This document shows, piece by piece, positions 26,847 through 34,819 of a stretch of 64,000 nucleotides of DNA. Position 1 is the stretch's first letter; each line of letters opens with the position of its first letter. This stretch comes from an uncultured Centipeda sp. Its GTDB lineage: Bacteria; Bacillota; Negativicutes; Selenomonadales; Selenomonadaceae. Location of the stretch: NCBI GenBank assembly GCA_905372865.1, contig CAJPQT010000001.1, positions 195,049 through 259,048 of the forward strand, read 5' to 3'. The position numbers and the translations under genes were made by a program. Under the pieces are notes generated by a model, which made no database searches, was not told the origin of the DNA, and saw only the letters and a list, made by a program, of their open reading frames with translations.

Positions 26847-27922
26847 AGGAGTGCCACCGTCACTTTCCCAAATGATGTTTTTCCGAGCGCCATGCGCCCG
26901 CCTGCTTCACCGGCTGCGCAGAGCGCCGCCGCCTCGGATACATTGCCGACACCAATCGTCTGTCGGACAAAATCGGACTCCCTGAGCCCGTATCGTTCAA
27001 TCATCGCCGCAAGGTCCTCGTTCGAGTAGAAATGAATTTCCCGCCCGAGAGTCTCTGCAGCTGCCAGTAAACCTTCCTCATCCCTCTTGACTATGGTGCT
27101 TGCAAAAAGGTCAATCATCGACGGCTCGCGACCGATCATGCTACACGCCTCCGTCAGTGCATGCAGGATCTTTGCCGCAGGTACGCCCGCACGGCAGCCG
27201 ACCCCCGCGATCAGACGGCGCGGTACAAGGTAGAGCGTGCGCGGCTCATACTGCTTCGGCACATCCTCCGCACACGAGACAACAACGCGGTATTCATTCG
27301 CCTCCACGGGCGGTATTTCGCCCCGAAAGAGGCGTGCCTGTATCTCCTCCCCGCGCAGCTGTGCCTCGTAGAACGCTGCATGAGGAAGGTCGCTTGCAAT
27401 GTAATACGAGAGTTCCTTCCCCTCAAGCAGTGCCGTGTTGAGCACCTGGATCGCAGACTTCGGCGTGGGGCGCAAGGCAAGCCGCGCGGCAATCGCATCC
27501 GGTGCAAGAACCCCCGTCACATCCGTCGCCGTCGTGATGACGGGATCAGCCCCCACCGCCGCACAGAGCCTGCGTGTGAGTTCATTCGCACCACCGATAT
27601 GTCCCGAGAGGAGACTGATGCCGTGCCGCCCTGCCTCGTCGAAGACAAGCACAGCGGGATCATACAGCTTGCTCTCCACATAGGGTGCAAGCATACGTAC
27701 AACAATCCCCGTCGCCATCACGCAGATCAGCGCGTCATAGCGCGAAAACGCCGTCTCTATGACATCTGCAAGACGCGAAAAGTATACTGTGTCATATTCT
27801 GACGAAATGCTGCCGCGCAGACGCTCGGGCAGATAAATCGTTCCACCGCTCTCGGTCGCGTCTGCAAGCCGTACAAGAAGAGCCGCACCGCCCTCCGTCA
27901 GTGCAAAGAGTGCCGTTCTCAC
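26834..27922 (-). CDS. cbiG: Cobalt-precorrin-5A hydrolase
   Basis: Opens the lactone ring of cobalt-precorrin-5A and releases acetaldehyde, a step specific for the early-cobalt (anaerobic) pathway. The start is GTG 27922, overlapping the cobM stop (GTGA), giving 362 residues; the longer upstream frame has no similarity. Visible parts: ICVMATGIVVRMLAPYV near residue 65, GISLLSGHIGGANELTR near residue 100, and the C-terminal domain from about residue 225 (LIAGVGCRAGVPAAKI, IDLFASTIVKRDEEGLL). Confidence 0.94.
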   Translation of the reverse strand: MRTALFALTEGGAALLVRLADATESGGTIYLPERLRGSISSEYDTVYFSRLADVIETAFSRYDALICVMATGIVVRMLAPYVESKLYDPAVLVFDEAGRHGISLLSGHIGGANELTRRLCAAVGADPVITTATDVTGVLAPDAIAARLALRPTPKSAIQVLNTALLEGKELSYYIASDLPHAAFYEAQLRGEEIQARLFRGEIPPVEANEYRVVVSCAEDVPKQYEPRTLYLVPRRLIAGVGCRAGVPAAKILHALTEACSMIGREPSMIDLFASTIVKRDEEGLLAAAETLGREIHFYSNEDLAAMIERYGLRESDFVRQTIGVGNVSEAAALCAAGEAGGRMALGKTSFGKVTVALLWEK

Positions 27923-28674
27923 GACTTCGCTTCCCGAAACATGTGCGAGAAGCTGGGCGCATAGAGCTGCGAGAGATTGTATTCCGTATCGAGGCAGTCT
28001 CCGACCACAATCATTGCCGTACGGTCGATCTCCTCCGACTTCACCTGCTCCGCAATTGAGCTGAGCGTACCGCGCAAGATCTTCTGCTCCGGCCACGTCG
28101 CACGCTGCACAATGGCAATCGGCGTAGTTTCTTCATATCCGCCCGCGATGAGTTCCGCAACAACGTCCTCGATCATCGAAATAGAGAGGAAGATGCACAT
28201 GGTCGCATGATGCGCCGCGAGACTGCGCAGCTTTTCACGCTCGGGCACGGGGGTCCGCCCCTCGTTGCGCGTAATAATGACCGTCTGCGAAATCCCCGGC
28301 AAAGTATACTCCTGTCGGAGAGCCGCCGCCGTCCCGAGAAAGGAACTGACCCCCGGCACAACGTCATAGTCGAAGCCGCGCTTCTCCCATGCGTCCATCT
28401 GCTCCTGGATCGCTCCGTAGATCGCGGGATCTCCCGTATGCAGACGCACCGTCATCTTGCCCTCGGATTCTGCGCGTGCAATGACCTCGACAACCTCGTC
28501 CAAGGTCATATGCGCCGAGTTGTGAATCTCCGCACCCGCCTTGCACATATCGAGGAGTGCAGGATTGACAAGTGAGCCGGCATAGATCACGACATCCGCC
28601 TCCGCGAGATAGCGTGCTCCCTTCACCGTGATGAGTTCGGGGTCCCCAGGCCCCGCACCGACAATATGGATCAT
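27919..28674 (-). CDS. cobM: Cobalt-precorrin-4 C11-methyltransferase
   Basis: SAM-dependent tetrapyrrole methylase (CbiF/CobM) acting at C-11. The 251 residues begin MIHIVGAGPGDPELITVKGA; VRLHTGDPAIYGAIQEQM near residue 80 and VVPGVSSFLGTAAALRQEYT near residue 105 are the cofactor and substrate regions. It starts nine bases after cbiT and its stop overlaps the cbiG GTG. Confidence 0.95.
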   Translation of the reverse strand: MIHIVGAGPGDPELITVKGARYLAEADVVIYAGSLVNPALLDMCKAGAEIHNSAHMTLDEVVEVIARAESEGKMTVRLHTGDPAIYGAIQEQMDAWEKRGFDYDVVPGVSSFLGTAAALRQEYTLPGISQTVIITRNEGRTPVPEREKLRSLAAHHATMCIFLSISMIEDVVAELIAGGYEETTPIAIVQRATWPEQKILRGTLSSIAEQVKSEEIDRTAMIVVGDCLDTEYNLSQLYAPSFSHMFREAKS

Positions 28675-28683
28675 ATATATCCC

Positions 28684-29259
28684 TCACTTTCTCTGTGCCG
28701 TGATAATGTAGATGGGATTGAGTGCCTTTGCCATATCGTACGGACCGACACGCTCCAGCCGGCTGATCTGCACCTGTATCGCCTCATAGGTATACTGCTC
28801 GGCGTGTGCATGAAAATAATCCAGACAAACAGCGACCGTCTGCATCGTGATCGCATTCGCCACGATGCGCCCATGGGGGTGCAGACGCTCTCCGATGATG
28901 TCCAAGATGTCCGAAAGTTTGCGCCCGCTGCCGCCAATCAGAGCCACATCAAGTGCGGGCAGCCCCTCCAGTGCCGCAGGAGCCGCTCCCTCGACGACGG
29001 TTATATTCTCCACACCGAAACGCTTTGCATTCTCCGCGATCAGACCAATCCCCTCGGGATTTTTCTCAATCGCATACACATGTCCCTCAGGAGCAAGCCG
29101 CGCCGCCTCGATCGAAAGTGATCCGGTTCCCGCGCCGACATCGTAGACGACAGCATCCGGCGCAATCTGTGCCTTGACAAGTGTGAGGATACGAATCTCC
29201 TCTTTTGTCATAGGTACTTTACCGCGCACAAATGCCTCATCTTTTATTCCAAGATTCAT
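28684..29259 (-). CDS. cbiT: Cobalt-precorrin-6B C15-methyltransferase (decarboxylating)
   Basis: Methylates C-15 and decarboxylates the C-12 acetate side chain. The 191-residue Rossmann methyltransferase has PMTKEEIRILTLVKAQ near the start and the SAM motif VYDVGAGTGSLSIEAARL near residue 40, followed by VYAIEKNPEG. The start overlaps the cbiE stop (ATGA). In other bacteria CbiE and CbiT are fused as CobL; here they are separate. Confidence 0.95.
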   Translation of the reverse strand: MNLGIKDEAFVRGKVPMTKEEIRILTLVKAQIAPDAVVYDVGAGTGSLSIEAARLAPEGHVYAIEKNPEGIGLIAENAKRFGVENITVVEGAAPAALEGLPALDVALIGGSGRKLSDILDIIGERLHPHGRIVANAITMQTVAVCLDYFHAHAEQYTYEAIQVQISRLERVGPYDMAKALNPIYIITAQRK

Positions 29260-29897
29260 GTATCCTCCTCATGGGTGCAAACGATGATGACACCGTGCCC
29301 GATACCCATATCATCCTTTGCCGTCCCCAATGTCGTCTCAATAATTTTCTCATCTTCATATGAAAGCCGCGTGCAGACATACATACGGTCATTCTCCCGC
29401 CACCCGCACGCAAGCAGACGCACAGCAATCGCCTGTGAGTTGTTGCTCCCATCCGTCAGCATACCAAGCACAGCTCCGTCCGTGCGGACAAGTTCCGTTT
29501 CGAGAGGTTCGCGCCCGTGAAAGCTGAGAAGACGTGCATTGTGCCACGGCAGAGCCAGTCGTGCAAACGCGATCTGCAGCGAGCTGATTCCGGGAACAAC
29601 CTCGATCTGTCCAATGGGAAATGTACGCCGCAGGGCATCGAGCAGAGAGTAGTAACCCGGGTCACCAGAGACCATGACCACCACATCATCCTCTGCAAGA
29701 GCTTCCCGAATAAAGGCAAGCACGCCCGGGATATCCGCACCTATAGCGCATTCACGCGCCCCACTGTGCGAATAATCCGCAAGTGCACGCCTCCCCCCGA
29801 CAAGGATACGCGCCTTTTCGATCATTTTCTGTGCTTTTGGCAACAGATAGGCAGGATCTCCGGGGCCTATCCCAACTACAATAATTTTATGCGTCAC
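29256..29897 (-). CDS. cbiE: Cobalt-precorrin-7 C5-methyltransferase
   Basis: SAM-dependent methylation at C-5. The 213-residue tetrapyrrole methylase begins VVGIGPGDPAYLLPKAQK, has VVVMVSGDPGYYSLLDAL near residue 78 and VVPGISSLQIAFARLALPW near residue 103. Translation starts at GTG overlapping the cbiD stop (GTGA). Confidence 0.94.
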   Translation of the reverse strand: MTHKIIVVGIGPGDPAYLLPKAQKMIEKARILVGGRRALADYSHSGARECAIGADIPGVLAFIREALAEDDVVVMVSGDPGYYSLLDALRRTFPIGQIEVVPGISSLQIAFARLALPWHNARLLSFHGREPLETELVRTDGAVLGMLTDGSNNSQAIAVRLLACGWRENDRMYVCTRLSYEDEKIIETTLGTAKDDMGIGHGVIIVCTHEEDT

Positions 29898-31006
29898 TGT
29901 TCAAGTCTCCATCCATAGGAGCGTGCAAAGGAACGCGCCCGCTCGTCCGCACCGAGAATGTCGCCCGCAAAGTTCACCATTAACGCACCAACCTGAACCT
30001 TGCCAAAGAGATAGCGCTCCGCACGTATATGGACGCGCTCTGCGATTACGGAACAAACGCGATCCATCAGCCCTGCGCCGGAGATGATCTCCATCGCATC
30101 CTCCGTCGTATTCGATGCGAGGACGGCACGTACATCATCCTGTGGCAGCCCCTCAGCCGCGGCATAGGCGGCAAGCGTCTCAAGGCGTGCATCTGCAATG
30201 CGGTTGTGCGTGTGAAATACGCCCGCCGCCACCTTTACAAGTTTGCCCGTGTGACCGAGGATGAGAATACGCTCTGCGCCACGCTCTGCCGCACGATCCA
30301 ACATGAAGCCGATGAAATTGCTCGTCTCGATGAGTGCCGTCTGCGGTACGCCAAGCGACCGTGCGATTTTCTCCCCAATCTTGCCGGGTACAAAGACAAG
30401 CACCGGCTCTCCCGCCGCAAGTGCCACATCGATCTGTGGGACAAGGGAGTCCTTGAACGCCTCCTCCGACATCGGACGAAGCACCCCCGTTGTTCCGATC
30501 ACGGAGATTCCGCCCTCGATACCAAGTACAGGGTTCAAGGTTTTCTTCGCCAGTTCCACACCGGCAGGAATGGCAATCGTCACGCGTGCACCCGTATCGG
30601 TACGTCCCGTCATCTCCTCGATGACATTGCGAATGAGCGTCCGCGGCCCCTCATTGATCGACGGCTCGCCGACGGGGAGACTCATGCCGCGTTTCGTCAC
30701 CGTACCGACACCCTCGCCCGCACAAAATTCGATCCCTGCCTCATCGCGCAGTACGACCGTTGTGAACACAGAGGCACCATTTGTGATGTCGGGGTCATCG
30801 CCCGAAAACTTCACCACTTCGGCTTGAATCCCCTCCGCCGTCTCCGTGACAGACTTCACAGGAATCGTCAGAGATGTTCCATCCAGTGCGGTCAGCTCAA
30901 CCTCATGCCAATCCGCCCCCGCCATAAAGAGAAACGCAGCCTTGACCCCAGCCGCTGCGCACGCGCCCGTTGTATAGCCGCTGCGTAAATCCTTTGCCAT
31001 AGTCAC
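29894..31006 (-). CDS. cbiD: Cobalt-precorrin-5B C1-methyltransferase
   Basis: Methylates C-1 in the anaerobic cobalamin pathway; CbiD is diagnostic for that route. The 370-residue protein begins LRSGYTTGACAAAGVKAAFL, the family N-terminus, and contains GEGVGTVTKRGMSLPVGEPSIN near residue 80 and GHTGKLVKVAAGVFHTHN near residue 255. It is the first gene of the cob operon, 27 bases from a -10 box; the ribosome-binding site is GAGAGGTG. Confidence 0.95.
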   Translation of the reverse strand: MTMAKDLRSGYTTGACAAAGVKAAFLFMAGADWHEVELTALDGTSLTIPVKSVTETAEGIQAEVVKFSGDDPDITNGASVFTTVVLRDEAGIEFCAGEGVGTVTKRGMSLPVGEPSINEGPRTLIRNVIEEMTGRTDTGARVTIAIPAGVELAKKTLNPVLGIEGGISVIGTTGVLRPMSEEAFKDSLVPQIDVALAAGEPVLVFVPGKIGEKIARSLGVPQTALIETSNFIGFMLDRAAERGAERILILGHTGKLVKVAAGVFHTHNRIADARLETLAAYAAAEGLPQDDVRAVLASNTTEDAMEIISGAGLMDRVCSVIAERVHIRAERYLFGKVQVGALMVNFAGDILGADERARSFARSYGWRLEQ

Positions 31007-31032
31007 CTCTCAAATGACAGAAAAACAGAATT

Positions 31033-31041
31033 ATTATACCA
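31033..31041 (-). promoter_or_regulatory. Extended -10 promoter of the cobalamin operon
   Basis: Minus strand TGG-TATAAT (TATAAT at 31033-31038) just upstream of cbiD; no good -35 hexamer, but the TG element can compensate. Only 90 bases lie between lexA and cbiD, and most of that is the lexA terminator, so there is no room for a cobalamin riboswitch here. Confidence 0.6.
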
Positions 31042-31050
31042 TTGTTCCGC

Positions 31051-31090
31051 GCAAATGAAAAGAGAGCACCATGCTTTTCGCACAGCGCTC
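31051..31090 (-). terminator. lexA terminator
   Basis: Minus strand GAGCGCTGTGC and GCATGGTGCTC pair over 11 bp (three G-U pairs) around GAAAA, followed by TCTTTTCATTT. It lies seven bases after the lexA stop codon. Confidence 0.75.
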
Positions 31091-31096
31091 CCCATA

Positions 31097-31711
31097 TCAG
31101 ATATGGCGATAGAGCCCAATGACCTTGCCCAGAATCTGAACATCCGTCTCGTAGAACGGCTCCATCGAGTCATTCTCCGGCTGGAGACGAATGCAGTTCT
31201 TCTCACGGAAGAAACGCTTCACCGTCGCTGATTCACCGTCCACGAGAGCCACGACGATATCTCCGTCGTTCGCGGTCGGCTGCTGTTTTACGAGGACGAA
31301 ATCCCGATCGAAAATACCGACGTTAATCATGCTGTCGCCCTGGATGCGCAGCATAAACACATCCTCTGCCGTACCGATCAGTCCACGCGGGAAGGAAAAC
31401 ACATCCTCGACATTCTGCTCCGCAAGGATCGGCTCACCTGCCGTTACGACACCGACAAGCGGAACGGGGATCGTGCGCCCCCACGGATTCTCACCCATGA
31501 TGTCAATCGCACGGGGCTTCGTCGCATCCCGACGGATTGCCCCGTTCTCTTCGAGCATGGAAAGATATCGGTGCACCGTCGAACTGGACTTCAGTCCGAC
31601 CGCCGACCCGATCTCACGCACCGAGGGCGGATATCCCTTCTCCACCAAAAAATCTTTGATATACTGCAAGATTTCGGATTGACGCCGTGTGGATATTCTG
31701 GTTTTCTTCAC
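31097..31711 (-). CDS. lexA: LexA repressor
   Basis: SOS-response repressor that cleaves itself when RecA filaments form. The 204-residue protein starts at GTG 31711 (MKKTRISTRRQSEIL), with AGGGGG seven bases upstream. Residues 1-68 form the winged helix (YPPSVREIGSAVGLKSSSTV). The cleavage bond is Ala91-Gly92 in VVTAGEP; catalytic Ser127 is in GDSM and Lys165 in SATVKRF. All needed residues are present. It is transcribed alone, between tyrA and the cob operon. Confidence 0.96.
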   Translation of the reverse strand: MKKTRISTRRQSEILQYIKDFLVEKGYPPSVREIGSAVGLKSSSTVHRYLSMLEENGAIRRDATKPRAIDIMGENPWGRTIPVPLVGVVTAGEPILAEQNVEDVFSFPRGLIGTAEDVFMLRIQGDSMINVGIFDRDFVLVKQQPTANDGDIVVALVDGESATVKRFFREKNCIRLQPENDSMEPFYETDVQILGKVIGLYRHI

Positions 31712-31762
31712 ACTAATACCCCCTGACAGGTTTTTCGTACACACATAGCCGCTTTTATCATA

Positions 31763-31776
31763 GCACATATACGTTC
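31763..31776 (-). promoter_or_regulatory. Imperfect dyad upstream of lexA, weak candidate SOS box
   Basis: Minus strand GAACGTATATGTGC, palindromic at 10 of 14 positions, about 50 bases before the lexA start. It keeps GAAC as the left half but lacks a GTTC right half at the spacing of the Firmicutes consensus, so the assignment is tentative. Confidence 0.3.
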
Positions 31777-31805
31777 TAAAAAAAAGAGGGTTTCAAAAAA
31801 ATTCG

Positions 31806-32696
31806 TCAATTCGTATCAAATTTTTGTTCTGCGTCGTGCAAAATTCCATCGCGGCGTTTCTTTGAAGCAGCAAAATAATCGTGCACCGCCTGCCGATCTC
31901 CGGCTTCCACGGCAGTAATAACTTCACCGAGAATTGTCTGCAGCTGACGCAGGGAATCCGCAATCGGTTTTCCATTTGTCATGCAGATGTCCGCCCACAT
32001 GTCCGCATTCGATGATGCGATGCGTGTCGTGTCCTTGAAACCGCCGCCAATGAGCTTGAGGCAGGAGTCCAGATCATCGCCGCTGCGGTTGAGCAGTGTG
32101 ACAAGTGCTGCCGCCGCAAGATGCGGAACGTGGCTGATGACCGCTGCACAACGGTCATGCTGTGCAAGGTCGAGCGTGGTAAAGTTTGCCCCCGTAAGTC
32201 TCAGAACCGCCATCAAACGCTCTTTGACCTCCTGCGGCACGGTCGGATCGTCAATGATAACATATGCCTTGTGAACAAAGAGATCCTTCGTCGCCGCCTC
32301 CACCCCGCTCTTCTCGCGCCCCGTCATCGGATGCCCCGGCACATAGTACACGGTGCGTGGCAGAATCTCGCGCAGAGCCTCGTAGACATAGCCCTTCGTA
32401 CTGCCCGCATCCGTCAGAATCACACCGTCTTTCAGATAGGGAAGGATTTTTTTCACCATCGGCACGATCTGCAAAACAGGTGGACTGAGATAGACAATAT
32501 CCGCATCCCCGACCACTGTCACAAGATCAGACGAGGCTTCGTCCACTGCGCCGCATTCCACTGCCGCACGCATGGACGCCGCTGTCCGACAGAGCCCCGT
32601 GATGTAGATATCGTCCCCGAGTGCCTCCTTGAGACAGAGACCGAGAGAGCCTCCGATGAGCCCGACACCGATGATGGCAAGCTTTGTCCTGCTCAT
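31806..32696 (-). CDS. tyrA: Prephenate dehydrogenase
   Basis: Oxidises prephenate to 4-hydroxyphenylpyruvate, leading to tyrosine. The 296 residues open with the Rossmann motif LAIIGVGLIGGSLGLCL; DAGSTKGYV near residue 97 and VPGHPMTGREKSGVEAA with the catalytic His (about residue 120) are conserved. No ACT domain is present, in contrast with the Bacillus type. The start overlaps the aroF stop (ATGA); it is the last gene of its operon. Confidence 0.94.
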   Translation of the reverse strand: MSRTKLAIIGVGLIGGSLGLCLKEALGDDIYITGLCRTAASMRAAVECGAVDEASSDLVTVVGDADIVYLSPPVLQIVPMVKKILPYLKDGVILTDAGSTKGYVYEALREILPRTVYYVPGHPMTGREKSGVEAATKDLFVHKAYVIIDDPTVPQEVKERLMAVLRLTGANFTTLDLAQHDRCAAVISHVPHLAAAALVTLLNRSGDDLDSCLKLIGGGFKDTTRIASSNADMWADICMTNGKPIADSLRQLQTILGEVITAVEAGDRQAVHDYFAASKKRRDGILHDAEQKFDTN

Positions 32697-33706
32697 GCGC
32701 GCCGACCGACTGCGGGGGCGATCTGACGCACCTCATCCATCAGCTGCTCGAAGTTGCGCGGAACAAGGCTCTGGTCACCGTCCGAAAGTGCACATTCGGG
32801 ATGGCAGTGAACCTCAATAATGAGGCCGTCCGCCCCGACGGCAACGGAGGCACGCGCGAGCGGGCGCACCATCTGCCAACGTCCCGTTCCGTGACTGGGG
32901 TCGGCAATGACCGGGAAATGCGTGAGCTCCTTGAGTGCAGCAACGGCATTGAGATCCATCGTATTGCGCGTATAGGTCTCATACGTGCGAATCCCACGCT
33001 CACAGAAGATGATGTTCTCGTTCCCGCCCGAGGCAATGTACTCGGCTGCATTCAGCCACTCGCTGATCGTTGCGGAGAGCCCGCGCTTGAACAGAATAGG
33101 CATCTTCGTTTTGCCGAGTGCCTTGAGCATTTGGAAGTTCTGCATATTGCGCGCACCAACCTGAAGGAGGTCGGCATACTCCGACACGATCTCAATATCG
33201 TCCTTGTCCACGATTTCGGTAACGACGCGCAGCCCTGTCTTATCTCCGACATCGCGGAGAATTTTCAGCCCCTCAAGCCCGAGCCCCTGAAAGTCATACG
33301 GGCTCGTACGCGGCTTGAACGCACCGCCGCGCAGGAACTGTGCACCGGCTTCCTTGACCTTGACCGCAACATCGTAGAGCTGCTCATAGCTCTCCACCGA
33401 GCAGGGTCCCGCCATGATCGCCAACTGTTCCCCGCCAACGGGGAACCCCGCCACGTCCACAATGCTGTTCGCCGGATGAAAGTCACGGCTGACCAACTTA
33501 TACTTCTCCGTAATACGAACTGTTTTCTCAACGCCATCCATCATATTCATCTCAAGCCCCGCAATGAGCTTCTTATCTCCGATCACACCGATGATGAAGC
33601 GATCCTCACCCTTCGACAGATGCGTGCGCAGCCCTGCCTGTTCAATTTTCGCCGTGACCTGGTCTATATTTTCCTGTGTCGCTCTGGAATTCATCACAAC
33701 AATCAT
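32693..33706 (-). CDS. aroF: 3-deoxy-7-phosphoheptulonate synthase (DAHP synthase, type I-beta)
   Basis: First step of the shikimate pathway: condenses phosphoenolpyruvate and erythrose-4-phosphate. The 337-residue protein has an N-terminal ferredoxin-like regulatory domain (residues 1-65, MIVVMNSRATQENIDQV) and a TIM barrel with AIMAGPCSVES near residue 95, LRGGAFKPRTSPYDFQG near residue 130, LFKRGLSATISEWL and VIADPSHGTG (metal ligand His). The N-terminal domain typically confers feedback inhibition by an aromatic amino acid. Confidence 0.96.
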   Translation of the reverse strand: MIVVMNSRATQENIDQVTAKIEQAGLRTHLSKGEDRFIIGVIGDKKLIAGLEMNMMDGVEKTVRITEKYKLVSRDFHPANSIVDVAGFPVGGEQLAIMAGPCSVESYEQLYDVAVKVKEAGAQFLRGGAFKPRTSPYDFQGLGLEGLKILRDVGDKTGLRVVTEIVDKDDIEIVSEYADLLQVGARNMQNFQMLKALGKTKMPILFKRGLSATISEWLNAAEYIASGGNENIIFCERGIRTYETYTRNTMDLNAVAALKELTHFPVIADPSHGTGRWQMVRPLARASVAVGADGLIIEVHCHPECALSDGDQSLVPRNFEQLMDEVRQIAPAVGRRA

Positions 33707-33718
33707 AATGCGCCTCCA

Positions 33719-34168
33719 TCATACCTTAATCATAGCAATTTCATCGCAGTTCGGATATTTCGGACAGTCAATGCACTCCTTCCAGACCTTTTGCGGCAGT
33801 TCCTCGCGGCTGATGCGGATAAAGCCGAGTTTGCGAAAAAAATCCGGCTTGTAGGTGAGCGTAAACACGTTCTCGATCCCGAGCGCATCTCCCTCCGCAA
33901 GCAGATATCCAACAAGCTCAGCCCCGATCCCCTGCCGCGTACGATCGGGGGCAATCGCCATCATACGCACCTCGGCAAGCCGATCCCACATGATGTGCAG
34001 GGCACCGACCCCGACGACCGCTCCCGCGTCCTCTGCAACAATCATGTCGCGCAGATTCTCATAGAGGGTATTGCGCGAACGCGGGAGCATCTCCCCCTGT
34101 GCCGCATAGATATGCACGAGTTCGTAGATGGACTCGATGTCATCAAAACGCGCCTTTCGATAGACCAT
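33719..34168 (-). CDS. GNAT acetyltransferase, ArgA-like (probable N-acetylglutamate synthase)
   Basis: A 149-residue GNAT protein of the short amino-acid N-acetyltransferase group (COG1246 type). Markers are YRKARFDDIESIYELVHIY, MLPRSRNTLYENLRD near residue 33, the acetyl-CoA loop RTRQGIGAELVGYLL near residue 85, and the cysteine-containing tail WKECIDCPKYPNCDEIAM. It probably acetylates glutamate with acetyl-CoA to prime arginine synthesis. ATG 34168 has GGGGGTGG seven bases upstream; an alternative ATG at 34192 overlaps the nth stop. It lies outside the arg operon, between nth and aroF. Confidence 0.8.
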   Translation of the reverse strand: MVYRKARFDDIESIYELVHIYAAQGEMLPRSRNTLYENLRDMIVAEDAGAVVGVGALHIMWDRLAEVRMMAIAPDRTRQGIGAELVGYLLAEGDALGIENVFTLTYKPDFFRKLGFIRISREELPQKVWKECIDCPKYPNCDEIAMIKV

Positions 34169-34188
34169 ACGCCCACCCCCATTTGTAA

Positions 34189-34818
34189 TCATGCCGCACT
34201 CGGACAGATCGGAGCGAGCGGACACTCCCCGCAGAGCGGCTTGCGCGCCTTGCAGAGCTGCCGTCCGTGCAGGATCAACCAGTGATGGGCATCGCTCCAG
34301 TCCGCGCGCGGAATCGCCTTCTGCAGTCCCTTCTCCACCTCAAGCGGAGTCTTGCCGACTGCGAGGTGCAGACGGTTCGCCACGCGAAACACATGCGTAT
34401 CGACCGCAATCGCAGGTGCGTGAAAAGCAACGCTCATCACGACATTTGCCGTCTTACGTCCGACCCCGGGAAGCTTTTGCAGAGCCTCGAAATCGGCGGG
34501 AACCTCCCCGCCGTATTCCTGCAAAAGGATATGGCAGGTTTCGAGGATATGCTTTGCCTTCATGCGGAAGAACCCGCAGTCATGAATCGCCGTTTCGAGC
34601 TTCGTCTGCCCGAGTGCCGCGATCGCCTCGGGCGTATTCGCATATTGAAACAGCCGTCCCGTTACCACATTCACACGCACATCCGTACACTGTGCCGACA
34701 GAATCACCGCAATCAGCAGTTCAAACGGTGTCTTAAACTCCAAAGCAGGCTTCGCGTTCGGATAGAGCTCACGCAAAATACGAAGCTGCTCCGCCTTAAT
34801 CGTTTTCGTTACTCTCAT
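34189..34818 (-). CDS. nth: Endonuclease III (DNA glycosylase/AP lyase)
   Basis: Base-excision repair enzyme removing oxidised pyrimidines. The 209-residue protein contains the helix-hairpin-helix LQKLPGVGRKTANVV with the catalytic Lys, VDTHVFRVANRL with the catalytic Asp, and a C-terminal [4Fe-4S] loop C-x6-C-x2-C-x5-C (CKARKPLCGECPLAPIC). It follows the UPF0210 gene by one base. Confidence 0.96.
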   Translation of the reverse strand: MRVTKTIKAEQLRILRELYPNAKPALEFKTPFELLIAVILSAQCTDVRVNVVTGRLFQYANTPEAIAALGQTKLETAIHDCGFFRMKAKHILETCHILLQEYGGEVPADFEALQKLPGVGRKTANVVMSVAFHAPAIAVDTHVFRVANRLHLAVGKTPLEVEKGLQKAIPRADWSDAHHWLILHGRQLCKARKPLCGECPLAPICPSAA

Positions 34819-34819
34819 A

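Noticed and set aside
31007..31096. Cobalamin riboswitch upstream of cbiD
   Set aside because: Gap is only 90 bases and occupied by the lexA terminator and a promoter; no B12-box-like sequence.
32684..34285. 533-codon plus-strand frame opposite aroF and the acetyltransferase
   Set aside because: Spans three well-supported minus-strand genes; low-complexity Arg/His composition.
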